The notes beneath the pieces were generated by a model. The model was not told the DNA's origin. It ran no database searches and saw nothing but the letters and a program-made list of their open reading frames with translations. Of a DNA stretch of 5,511 bases, positions 1 to 5,319 are shown one piece after another. The position numbers and the translations under genes are program-made. Source of the DNA: Brooklawnia sp049651565 (GTDB lineage: Bacteria; Actinomycetota; Actinomycetes; Propionibacteriales; Propionibacteriaceae); assembly GCF_049651565.1 (NCBI RefSeq), contig NZ_JBASCI010000071.1:1-5511 (forward strand). Reading direction: 5' to 3'. Within the stretch, counting starts at the first letter, position 1, and each line of letters begins with the position of its first letter.

Positions 1-13
1 TACGGTGGGGCAT
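1..13 (-). CDS. 5' tip of an unidentified ORF, possibly a transposase
   Basis: Only the ATG and ten following bases (M-P-H-R) are inside the window; the rest lies to the left. What supports a real start is a GAGG ribosome-binding motif six bases before the ATG. The position, just past the break in hsdS and just after a large interrupted inverted repeat, would suit the transposase of an insertion sequence. An M-P-H-R opening is seen in some transposases, but four residues cannot identify a family. It could equally be an unrelated gene or a chance start. The product is not recognised. Confidence 0.25.
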
Positions 14-77
14 GGAAGACCTCTGTTTCGTGAAATGGGTTCTGTCGTAAGTCCCACACTTCACTCAGAGGTCTTCC
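14..77 (-). repeat. Long interrupted inverted repeat (hairpin) beside truncated hsdS
   Basis: Perfect 12-base arms, GGAAGACCTCTG at 14-25 and its complement at 66-77, enclose 40 bases. Inside, GTGAA (30-34) pairs with TTCAC (60-64) and TGGG (36-39) with CCCA (53-56), leaving a 13-base loop. In all 21 pairs form in three blocks separated by short internal loops. The arm at 14-25, read on the minus strand, contains the GAGG motif preceding the ATG at 11-13. A leftward transcript covering both arms would therefore hide that ribosome-binding site. Either an insertion-sequence end with read-through protection or a rho-independent-like structure after hsdS is possible; there is no clear T tract. 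Confidence 0.6.
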
Positions 78-119
78 CCTATGTCCAGCAGACCCGCCGC
101 GCGTACTCAATCTCCGTGG

Positions 120-548
120 TCAGTACACCTGATTCTCCTCCACATATTGACGGAAGCGTTCAGTCCCGAGCACGTGCGCGAGGAAGTTGGTTAGAATTTC
201 GTCCTGGTTGGGCCGCAGGATGCAGTAGCCGGTGCTGGCGATTTGCCCGTCGTACTCTTGGGCAATCACAGCCACCCGCATCGGAGTTGGCCGAGTTGTG
301 GCGAAGATCACGTCGCCCGCTCGCACAATTTGCCGCGCCCGGCTCGGGGCGGCACCCGCCGTTATCGTTGCGGTCTCGCCGATCCTTCGGGTGACCCGGT
401 CGACCGAGGTCAGGTCGATGTATTGAAACCCCTCATCGCCGACCTCCGCCCAACGGATTTGTTCTCCTCTTCCCGTGACTTCGGCCAGCGTCCTGAAGAG
501 CGCACCGTCAGGACAAAGCTCGGCAATCAGCTGTTCAATCCGGCTCAC
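120..548 (-). pseudogene. hsdS: Truncated type I restriction-modification specificity subunit (HsdS)
   Basis: HsdS chooses the DNA target of a type I methyltransferase/restriction complex. Full proteins are about 400 residues, with two target-recognition domains separated and followed by conserved helices. Here only 142 residues remain. The N-terminal opening M-S-R-I-E-Q-L-I-A-E-L-C-P-D-G is typical. Residues 78-87 (GDVIFATTRP) and 104-113 (ASTGYCILRP) match the hallmark core of the first recognition domain, and the match fades at the V-E-E-N-Q near residue 140, two codons before TGA. The central conserved helix and the second recognition domain are absent. The GTG start at 546-548 overlaps the hsdM stop (GTGA), so the two are translationally coupled. 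No HsdS-like sequence is visible in any minus-strand frame beyond the stop, so the tail was replaced rather than shifted. It is probably non-functional, although half-size HsdS proteins that dimerise are known. Confidence 0.85.
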
Positions 549-2116
549 GCGTCCGACCCTTCGAGGTCGGCGACAATGGCGTCGATTTGTTCCCGCAACT
601 CCTGCTGCCGCTCCACAATCCGGGCAATCTCGGCATTGAGCGCCTTGATGTCAACGACCTCCCGAGTGTTCCTGGCCTCGACATAAGAAGACACCGCGAT
701 GTTGTACCGGTTGTCCGCAATGTCTGAGTTGTCGACCAGCCGCACGAAATGCTCCGCATCGGCCCGCTGCGTGAAGGCGTCCAGAATCGTGGCCTGGTTC
801 GCTTCGCTGAGCTTGTTCTTGTTGCCCTGCCGCACGAACTCCGCCGATGCATCGATGAACAAGACCTTGTTGTCGCGCTTCGACTTCTTCAGCACGATGA
901 TGCATGTCGCGATCGTGGTGCCGAAGAACAGGTCTGGCGGGAGCTGGATGACGGCGTCCACGTAGTTGTTGTCGATCAGGTACTTGCGGATCTTCTGCTC
1001 CGCCCCGCCCCGGTAGAGCACGCCGGGGAACTCGACGATCGCCGCGGTGCCGTTGACCGCCAGCCAACTCAGCATGTGCATGGTGAATGCCAGGTCGGCC
1101 TTGCTCTTCGGCGCCAGCACCCCGGCCGGCGCGAAGCGGGGGTCGTTGATTAGCAGCGGGTTGGCGTCGCCCTCCCACTTGATCGAGTAGGGCGGGTTCG
1201 ACACGATCGCCTCGAACGGTTCGTCGTCCCAGTGCTGCGGGTCGGTGAGGGTGTCGCCGTGGGCGATGTCGAACTTCTCGTAGTTGATGTCGTGCAGGAA
1301 CATGTTGATCCGGCACAGGTTGTAGGTGGTCAGGTTGATCTCCTGCCCGAAGAACCCCTGCCGCACCTTGTCCTTGCCGAGCACCTTGGCGAACTTCAAC
1401 AACAGCGAACCCGACCCGCAGGCCGGGTCGTAGACCTTGTTCACCTCCGTCTTGCCCACCACCGCTATCCGTGCCAGCAGTTCCGAAACCTCCTGGGGTG
1501 TGAAGAACTCCCCGCCCGACTTGCCGGCGCTGGAGGCGTACATGGTCATCAGGTACTCGTAGGCGTCGCCGAAGGCGTCGATGGTGTGGTCACTGTAGGT
1601 GCCCAGGTTGAGGTCACCCACGGCGTCCATCAACTTGACCAGCCGCTCGTTGCGTCGGGCGACGGTCGGGCCGAGTTTGTTGCTGTTGACGTCCAGGTCG
1701 TCGAACAGGCCCTTGAAGTCGTCCTCGCTTGCGGCCCCCTTCGCGGACGCCTCGATGTTGGTGAACACCCGGCTGAGGGTCTCGTTGAGGTTGGCGTCGT
1801 GGCGGGCCCGCTTGCGGACGTTCGCGAACAGGTCGGCGGGGAAGATGAAGAAGCCCTTCTCGTTGACTGTCTCCGCCATCCCGTACTGAGCTTCTTCCGC
1901 GCTGATTCGGGCGTAATCGAAGTCGGCGTTACCGGCGTTGCGTTCCTGCTCATTGAGGTAGGCGGTGAGGTTCTCGGAGATGAACCGGTAGAACAGCATC
2001 CCGAGCACGTAGGCCTTGAAGTCCCAACCATCCACGCTGCCGCGAAGGTCGTTCGCGATCCGCCAGATCGTCTTATGGAGTTCCTGCCGTTCAGCCTCTT
2101 TGGTCATCGTGCTCAC
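545..2116 (-). CDS. hsdM: Type I restriction-modification DNA methyltransferase subunit (HsdM)
   Basis: This is the adenine N6-methyltransferase subunit of a type I system. It transfers a methyl group from S-adenosylmethionine to adenine in the site chosen by HsdS, in an M2S complex that can bind HsdR. The 523 residues are normal for the family. Residues about 10-140 form the helical HsdM N-terminal domain. GGEFFTP lies at 201-207, the AdoMet-binding motif I DPACGSGSLL at 230-239, and the catalytic NPPY at 307-310. QLPPDLFFGT at 391-400 is another conserved block. The C-terminal helix (about 490-517) is probably the HsdS contact. No key residue is missing. The start is either GTG at 2116 or ATG at 2107 (M-T-K-E); neither has a strong ribosome-binding site. 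The gene overlaps hsdS by four bases. G+C is lower than in the LCP gene to the right, suggesting transfer. With hsdS broken, it may lack a working partner. Confidence 0.96.
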   Translation of the reverse strand: MSTMTKEAERQELHKTIWRIANDLRGSVDGWDFKAYVLGMLFYRFISENLTAYLNEQERNAGNADFDYARISAEEAQYGMAETVNEKGFFIFPADLFANVRKRARHDANLNETLSRVFTNIEASAKGAASEDDFKGLFDDLDVNSNKLGPTVARRNERLVKLMDAVGDLNLGTYSDHTIDAFGDAYEYLMTMYASSAGKSGGEFFTPQEVSELLARIAVVGKTEVNKVYDPACGSGSLLLKFAKVLGKDKVRQGFFGQEINLTTYNLCRINMFLHDINYEKFDIAHGDTLTDPQHWDDEPFEAIVSNPPYSIKWEGDANPLLINDPRFAPAGVLAPKSKADLAFTMHMLSWLAVNGTAAIVEFPGVLYRGGAEQKIRKYLIDNNYVDAVIQLPPDLFFGTTIATCIIVLKKSKRDNKVLFIDASAEFVRQGNKNKLSEANQATILDAFTQRADAEHFVRLVDNSDIADNRYNIAVSSYVEARNTREVVDIKALNAEIARIVERQQELREQIDAIVADLEGSDA

Positions 2117-2341
2117 TTGGGCATTCTCTCAGACGTGACCAGCCGCCCGCCGCCGGCCTCAGCCGTCACGGCGAGTCGACGTCCACGCTGAGTCACTGGG
2201 TCAGCCTCGCGGCAATTGGGCCCAGGCGATTGTGTCCAGCCTGCCAAGACGATTCGCGCCCTGCTATCTGTGCCCAGGGGCCCGCCGAGGGGACGATTCC
2301 CGATGCCTACTCGCCTACGTGCCGAAGGGCGGACAGACCCA

Positions 2342-2374
2342 GATGTGTCGTCAAGGCCGCGATCACGACACATC
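2342..2374. repeat. Perfect 10-base inverted repeat, 13-base spacer
   Basis: GATGTGTCGT at 2342-2351 is the exact reverse complement of ACGACACATC at 2365-2374, with CAAGGCCGCGATC between them. There is no T tract on either side, so a classic terminator is unlikely. It lies about 225 bases upstream of hsdM. It could be a regulator-binding site, an RNA hairpin in the hsdM leader, or a remnant of an integrated element. Confidence 0.6.
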
Positions 2375-2386
2375 CTTTGCACGGAC

Positions 2387-2402
2387 TGTTCCAAAAGGAA
2401 CA
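2387..2402. promoter_or_regulatory. Operator-like palindrome TGTTCC-AAAA-GGAACA
   Basis: TGTTCC at 2387-2392 and GGAACA at 2397-2402 are perfect complements around four A residues. A compact, AT-centred 16-base dyad in an intergenic region resembles a dimeric repressor site. It begins only 12 bases after the preceding 10-base inverted repeat, so both may belong to one control element. No regulator gene is present in the window to pair with it. Confidence 0.35.
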
Positions 2403-2515
2403 TTCTCGTCGCTTCACTCCTCTTCGCGGGTGAGTCCCCTAGCGAGGTAGGAATCCTTGCAGGGCCGGTGCGGTGTCGTTTCAAGCAAGGTGATGCGTCG
2501 GCGGTAGGAGTATCC

Positions 2516-2533
2516 CTCACACCAAGGCGTGAG
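2516..2533. repeat. Near-perfect 18-base palindrome
   Basis: CTCACACC (2516-2523) and GGCGTGAG (2526-2533) are complementary except for one A-C mismatch, with AA in the middle. The two-base centre is too tight for an ordinary RNA loop, so a protein-binding dyad is more natural than a hairpin. It sits 29 bases from the tRNA-Ser hairpin. It could be a chance feature of G+C-rich sequence. Confidence 0.35.
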
Positions 2534-2562
2534 ACCACAAATGAACCCGGGCCCTCTGGGAC

Positions 2563-2606
2563 GCGGAAACGCCGCCCGAATCATCCGACCCGGGCAGCGT
2601 TTCCGC
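2563..2606 (-). terminator. Strong hairpin after tRNA-Ser(GCU), probable terminator
   Basis: GCGGAAACGC (2563-2572) pairs perfectly with GCGTTTCCGC (2597-2606). After one C-A mismatch the stem continues with GCCC (2574-2577) against GGGC (2592-2595), leaving a 14-base loop. On the minus strand the stem starts nine bases after the tRNA discriminator base, the expected place for the terminator. There is no U tract, which is common for actinobacterial hairpin terminators. It could also serve as a processing or protective structure. Confidence 0.65.
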
Positions 2607-2615
2607 TTCCAACGG

Positions 2616-2705
2616 CGGAGGTGGCGGGATTTGAACCCGCGATGGGGTTGAGCCCCAAACCCGCTTAGCAGGCGGGCGCCATAGACCGGACTAGGCGACA
2701 CCTCC
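2616..2705 (-). tRNA. serX: tRNA-Ser, anticodon GCU
   Basis: This is a complete cloverleaf of 90 bases without an encoded CCA. The acceptor arms GGAGGTG (2699-2705) and CACCTCC (2617-2623) pair perfectly, with discriminator G at 2616 as usual for serine. The anticodon stem CCCGC/GCGGG holds a CTGCTAA loop, giving anticodon GCU at 2667-2669 (reads AGC/AGU). A long class II variable arm (TGGGG/CCCCA) and a T arm GCGGG-TTCAAAT-CCCGC are present. It is transcribed leftward towards the hsd genes and ends at a strong hairpin. The symbol serX follows common usage for this isoacceptor and is less certain than the tRNA identity. Confidence 0.96.
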
Positions 2706-2745
2706 ACGATCACCGGAGCACGAGGTGCATCCGGACGTCTGCTCA

Positions 2746-2774
2746 AGGTTAGCGAGTTGCCTCGGTCGCCGCAA
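2746..2774 (-). promoter_or_regulatory. Candidate promoter of tRNA-Ser(GCU)
   Basis: Read on the minus strand, TTGCGG (2769-2774) and TAACCT (2746-2751) are separated by exactly 17 bases. The -10 fits the loose actinobacterial TAnnnT pattern and the -35 keeps TTG. Transcription would start near 2739, leaving about 34 bases of leader before the mature tRNA 5' end at 2705. Confidence 0.45.
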
Positions 2775-2834
2775 AGTTTCAACGCTGACTTCGAAGTTTG
2801 CCACCTGCATGGTGCGCTGTTGCATCGGACCCTT

Positions 2835-2840
2835 TATTCT
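2835..2840 (+). promoter_or_regulatory. Possible -10 element (TATTCT) for the LCP gene
   Basis: TATTCT lies in a short AT-rich patch (about 2831-2860) that stands out in G+C-rich surroundings, some 70 bases before the chosen LCP start. No good -35 is found 16-18 bases upstream, so this rests on the -10 and base composition alone. The region between tRNA-Ser and the LCP gene must serve divergent transcription. Confidence 0.25.
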
Positions 2841-2896
2841 ATTGGCGCACTCATCTTTTTCGCGCGCACGGGAGCGGCGTGTCGCCGCTGAACCGG

Positions 2897-2902
2897 AAGG
2901 AG
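2897..2902 (+). promoter_or_regulatory. Ribosome-binding site that decides the LCP start
   Basis: AAGGAG, six bases before TTG at 2909, is the best ribosome-binding match upstream of the LCP reading frame. It argues against the more upstream in-frame ATG (2798) and GTG (2879). The GTG has only GGAG with a four-base gap, and the extra residues upstream of the TTG do not look conserved. Confidence 0.7.
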
Positions 2903-2908
2903 CCGGGC

Positions 2909-4648
2909 TTGACCCCTTCGGACGAGTACTGGCCATCGGCGGCCCGCCGAGGCATCGATGCGTCCGAGAACGACGCGCCGGTCGAATACCTGCCGCCTCG
3001 GCACGCAGCCGGCGGCACCTACGGCGCGCCCCGCCGCGCCATCACCGACGCCGGCGAGTCAGTCGCCACCAGCACCAGGCCCGATCGCCGGTTCCGCAAC
3101 ACCGTCCTGCGCACCATCGCCGGCACCATCGTGCCCGGCCTCGGCCTGATCAGGACCCGGGCCAACCGGCTCGGGATCGCCATCATCGCCGTGCTGGTGG
3201 TCGCAACGATCGCCCTGTTCCTGTTCATCCGGAGCAACCCGGGGATGGTGGTCGGCAGCGCCCTGCAGGCCGACTGGATGTTCCGGATCGGGGTGGCCGT
3301 GATGATCGCCGGCCTGGCGTGGGTGGCGGTGATCGTCGGCACCTACCTGGTCAGCCGTCCCCGGCAACTCACCCAGCGGCAGCGAGTCGTCGGCTCGGTG
3401 CTGGTAGGGGTGCTGTCGTTGCTGGTCAGTGCGCCGATGGCGGTGGCCTCGTCCTACTCGTTCCAGACCGCCAACGTCTCCGGCGGGGTCTTCCAGTCCC
3501 AGGACGACGCGCGCTCCAAGACCCGACCCACCCTCGACAAGCGCGACCCATGGGCCGACAAGCCGCGGGTGAACGTCCTGCTGCTCGGCGGCGACTCCGG
3601 CGAGGGACGCGAGGAGGAGCTCGGCGTCCGCACCGACACCATCATGGTCGCCTCCATCGACACCGCCAACGGCGACACCCTGATCGTGCAGTTGCCGCGC
3701 AACCTGCAGCACCCGATCTTCCCGCCCGAATCCGAACTGGCCCAGCTCTACCCGTACGGCTTCGACGACGGCGGCGGTTACTCATTCCTCAACGCGGTCT
3801 GGCACGACGTGCCGACCATGCACCCCGAACTGTTCGCCGACACCGACTACGCCGGCGCCGACGCGCTGAAGGCGGCCATCGAGGGCTCCACCGGCCTGCC
3901 GATCGACTACTTCGCGCTGGTCAACATCGACGGCCTGATCTCACTGGTGGACGCGATGGGCGGCGTCCGGCTGAACGTGAACTTCCCGATCGCCATCGGC
4001 GGCAGCGACGAGGGCTGGGACTGCGGCCGGGACGGCTGGATCCCCGAAGGGCCCGACCAGCTGCTCGACGGCTACCAGGCGATGTGGTACGCCCGCAGCC
4101 GGTGCAACTCCCCCGGCGGCGACTTCGGGCGCATGCAACGCCAGTCCTGCCTGGTGGACGCCGTCATCGACCAGGCCGACCCGGCCGTCATGGTGACCCG
4201 CTACGAGGCGATCGCCAAGGCCGCCGGCAACATGGTCTCCACCGACATCCCGCAGGAACACCTGTCGGCGATCGTCGAACTGGCGCTGCGGGTGCAGGAC
4301 GCCGGGCACGTCAGCCGGCTGGCGTTCGTCCACGGCGAGAACGGCTTCTACTCCGACTGGCCCGACTTCGAACTGATGCAGCAGCAGATCCAGTCGGCCA
4401 TCGACTCGATGGCCGAGCAGCCCCAGGACGACCCGGCGCCGGAACCGCAGCCCACCGACGAGCCCGCGCCCGGCGAGGAGCCGCCAGCCGACCAGGCACC
4501 GGACGACCCGGGGATCGGGGTGCCCACCGCTGGCCCCGAGGACGTCTCCGACGCCTGCGCCTACCGGCACGAGGAGCCGAACGAGAACGTGCCGATCCCC
4601 GCGACGGTGCCGGTCTACACCCCACCGGCCACCGAACCCGAGGGCTGA
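2909..4648 (+). CDS. LytR-CpsA-Psr (LCP) family cell-wall phosphotransferase
   Basis: LCP enzymes move polyprenyl-diphosphate-linked glycopolymers (teichoic-acid-like polymers, arabinogalactan, capsule) onto peptidoglycan at the outer membrane face. From the TTG start the protein has 579 residues. It comprises a cytoplasmic N-terminus of about 85 residues, three membrane helices (about 88-107, 124-148, 160-185), an extracellular LCP domain (about 220-490), and a proline/acid-rich tail from about 503. LCP hallmarks seen are LLLGGDSGEG with Asp229, the VRTDT motif with Arg241 and Asp243, QLPRN with Arg264, and YARSR (Arg396, Arg398) followed by DFGRMQRQ (Arg408, Arg411). These basic and acidic residues bind the pyrophosphate and metal. 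The usual P-R-D is P-R-N here, a variant I believe occurs in some actinobacterial LCP proteins. Three helices rather than one also suits that group. It is preceded by a divergent tRNA and converges on a membrane-protein gene. The exact polymer handled is unknown. Confidence 0.93.
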   Translation: MTPSDEYWPSAARRGIDASENDAPVEYLPPRHAAGGTYGAPRRAITDAGESVATSTRPDRRFRNTVLRTIAGTIVPGLGLIRTRANRLGIAIIAVLVVATIALFLFIRSNPGMVVGSALQADWMFRIGVAVMIAGLAWVAVIVGTYLVSRPRQLTQRQRVVGSVLVGVLSLLVSAPMAVASSYSFQTANVSGGVFQSQDDARSKTRPTLDKRDPWADKPRVNVLLLGGDSGEGREEELGVRTDTIMVASIDTANGDTLIVQLPRNLQHPIFPPESELAQLYPYGFDDGGGYSFLNAVWHDVPTMHPELFADTDYAGADALKAAIEGSTGLPIDYFALVNIDGLISLVDAMGGVRLNVNFPIAIGGSDEGWDCGRDGWIPEGPDQLLDGYQAMWYARSRCNSPGGDFGRMQRQSCLVDAVIDQADPAVMVTRYEAIAKAAGNMVSTDIPQEHLSAIVELALRVQDAGHVSRLAFVHGENGFYSDWPDFELMQQQIQSAIDSMAEQPQDDPAPEPQPTDEPAPGEEPPADQAPDDPGIGVPTAGPEDVSDACAYRHEEPNENVPIPATVPVYTPPATEPEG

Positions 4649-4676
4649 CCGGCAGCCTACCGATCGGCAGGCCGGC
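4649..4676. terminator. Imperfect palindrome between convergent genes
   Basis: The 34-base gap between the LCP stop and the stop of the opposing gene contains GCCTACCGATCGGCAGGC (4655-4672), an 18-base palindrome with one mismatch pair, centred on CCGATCGG. Its position between convergent genes suits a bidirectional terminator. However, the stem has little room for a loop and there is no T tract, so this is tentative. Confidence 0.3.
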
Positions 4677-4682
4677 GAGCCC

Positions 4683-5147
4683 TCAACGGCCCAGCGCCTT
4701 CAGGCGGTCGGAGATGTCGTCGATGATCGCCCGCATCTGCTCCTCCGCCTCACCACGCGGCGGCTGGATGAAGGTCCGGTCGACGCGTCCCCGGGCGATC
4801 ACCAGCCGGGTGCCATCCGGAGTGGCGGAAACCGCGTCCACATCGATCCACGCGCCCGCCTTGTGGTACCCGGGACCTGCCACCTCGTAACCGTCCGGTG
4901 ACAGCGTGATGCGCAGCGTCCTGGTACGCACGAAGACCGCCGCGGTGATGCCGAGGGCCAACCCGCCCACCACCAACAACGCGCCGACGACAACCAGCGC
5001 AAGGTTGCGTGGTTCAGGCCACCCGACCACCAGCGCGACCACGCCAGCCACCAGCGCGATCCCCGCCATCACCCAGGCGCGCACCGGCGTCCTGGGGCGC
5101 AGGTCGTAGTGAGACGAGTCCCGGAACCCGGGAGGGGAGGCTGGCAT
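4683..5147 (-). CDS. Small two-helix membrane protein with PH-like C-terminal domain
   Basis: The function is not recognised. The 154-residue product has a polar N-terminus, two adjacent membrane helices (about 24-43 and 48-73) and a soluble C-terminal domain. The pattern TLRITLSPDGYEVAG, W100-I-D-V, then RLVIARGRVDRTFIQPP is strand-rich and resembles the bacterial PH-like domains of many actinobacterial membrane proteins. It ends in an acidic/basic helix (about 132-152). I chose the ATG at 5145-5147 because AAGGAG lies eight bases upstream. The longer frame reaching 5204 would enter the tRNA-Ser gene and is rejected. The gene lies 32 bases after that tRNA on the same strand and may be read from the same promoter. 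It converges on the LCP gene. Confidence 0.85.
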   Translation of the reverse strand: MPASPPGFRDSSHYDLRPRTPVRAWVMAGIALVAGVVALVVGWPEPRNLALVVVGALLVVGGLALGITAAVFVRTRTLRITLSPDGYEVAGPGYHKAGAWIDVDAVSATPDGTRLVIARGRVDRTFIQPPRGEAEEQMRAIIDDISDRLKALGR

Positions 5148-5179
5148 CACTGCGACTCCTTCCACTGCGCTGCGGAGGG

Positions 5180-5262
5180 CGGCGAGAGTGGGATTCGAAC
5201 CCACGGAGCTTTCGCTCGGCCGCTTTCAAGGCGGCTGCACTAGTCCACTATGCGATCTCGCC
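5180..5262 (-). tRNA. serV: tRNA-Ser, anticodon UGA
   Basis: This is a full cloverleaf of 83 bases without encoded CCA. The acceptor arms GGCGAGA (5256-5262) and TCTCGCC (5181-5187) are complementary, with discriminator G at 5180. The anticodon stem GCCGC/GCGGC encloses CTTGAAA, giving anticodon UGA at 5226-5228 (reads UCA/UCG by wobble). The class II variable arm GAGC-GAAA-GCTC is capped by a GAAA tetraloop, and the T arm is GTGGG-TTCGAAT-CCCAC. The type is sure; the symbol is a convention and may differ in this organism. Confidence 0.96.
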
Positions 5263-5274
5263 ACAGGCAGGACC

Positions 5275-5280
5275 ATGCTA
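5275..5280 (-). promoter_or_regulatory. Candidate -10 element of tRNA-Ser(UGA)
   Basis: On the minus strand TAGCAT fits TAnnnT and ends 12 bases before the tRNA 5' end, so a transcript would begin about five bases upstream of the mature tRNA. The expected -35 area is almost pure G+C with no TTGACA-like hexamer, which keeps this tentative. Confidence 0.4.
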
Positions 5281-5319
5281 GCCCACCCCGCCCCGCGCGC
5301 CGGGTGGCAGGCTGTAGGC

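Larger units (their letters stand above)
2117..2562. other. Gene-free stretch between tRNA-Ser terminator and hsdM
   Basis: I see no credible gene in these roughly 445 bases. Open frames exist on both strands, but their translations are low-complexity arginine/proline/glycine-rich sequence, and the plus-strand one runs through the tRNA. The longest minus-strand frame (GTG at 2538, stop at 2113) ends in a GTGA overlap with the hsdM GTG, but has no recognisable domain or ribosome-binding site. The stretch does hold several dyads, listed separately. It must contain the hsdM promoter unless the genes are read from the tRNA, but no convincing -35/-10 pair was found. Confidence 0.6.

Noticed and set aside
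81..194. Short plus-strand ORF starting just after the outer arm of the 14-77 inverted repeat
   Set aside because: It also has GAGG upstream because the arms are mirror copies, but it runs antisense into hsdS and stops after 37 codons with no recognisable content.
1232..2191. 319-residue plus-strand frame antisense to hsdM
   Set aside because: Its Val/Gly/Leu/Glu-rich composition is the antisense reflection of hsdM codons; no family resemblance.
2113..2538. 141-residue minus-strand frame just upstream of hsdM, ending in a GTGA overlap
   Set aside because: The translation is rich in Arg, Gly, Pro and Ser with no domain or hydrophobic core pattern, the GTG start has no ribosome-binding site, and the frame crosses several palindromes. 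It is treated as non-coding.
2798..2908. Upstream ATG/GTG starts for the LCP protein
   Set aside because: No good ribosome-binding site is placed before the ATG, that region contains the probable promoter, and TTG at 2909 has a well-spaced AAGGAG.
2725..4890. 721-residue plus-strand frame overlapping the LCP gene
   Set aside because: It is an Arg/Pro/Gly/His-rich frame-shifted shadow caused by high G+C; the LCP frame contains all family motifs.
5148..5204. N-terminal extension of the small membrane protein to 5204
   Set aside because: It would start inside the tRNA-Ser(UGA) gene, whereas the ATG at 5147 has an AAGGAG site eight bases upstream.
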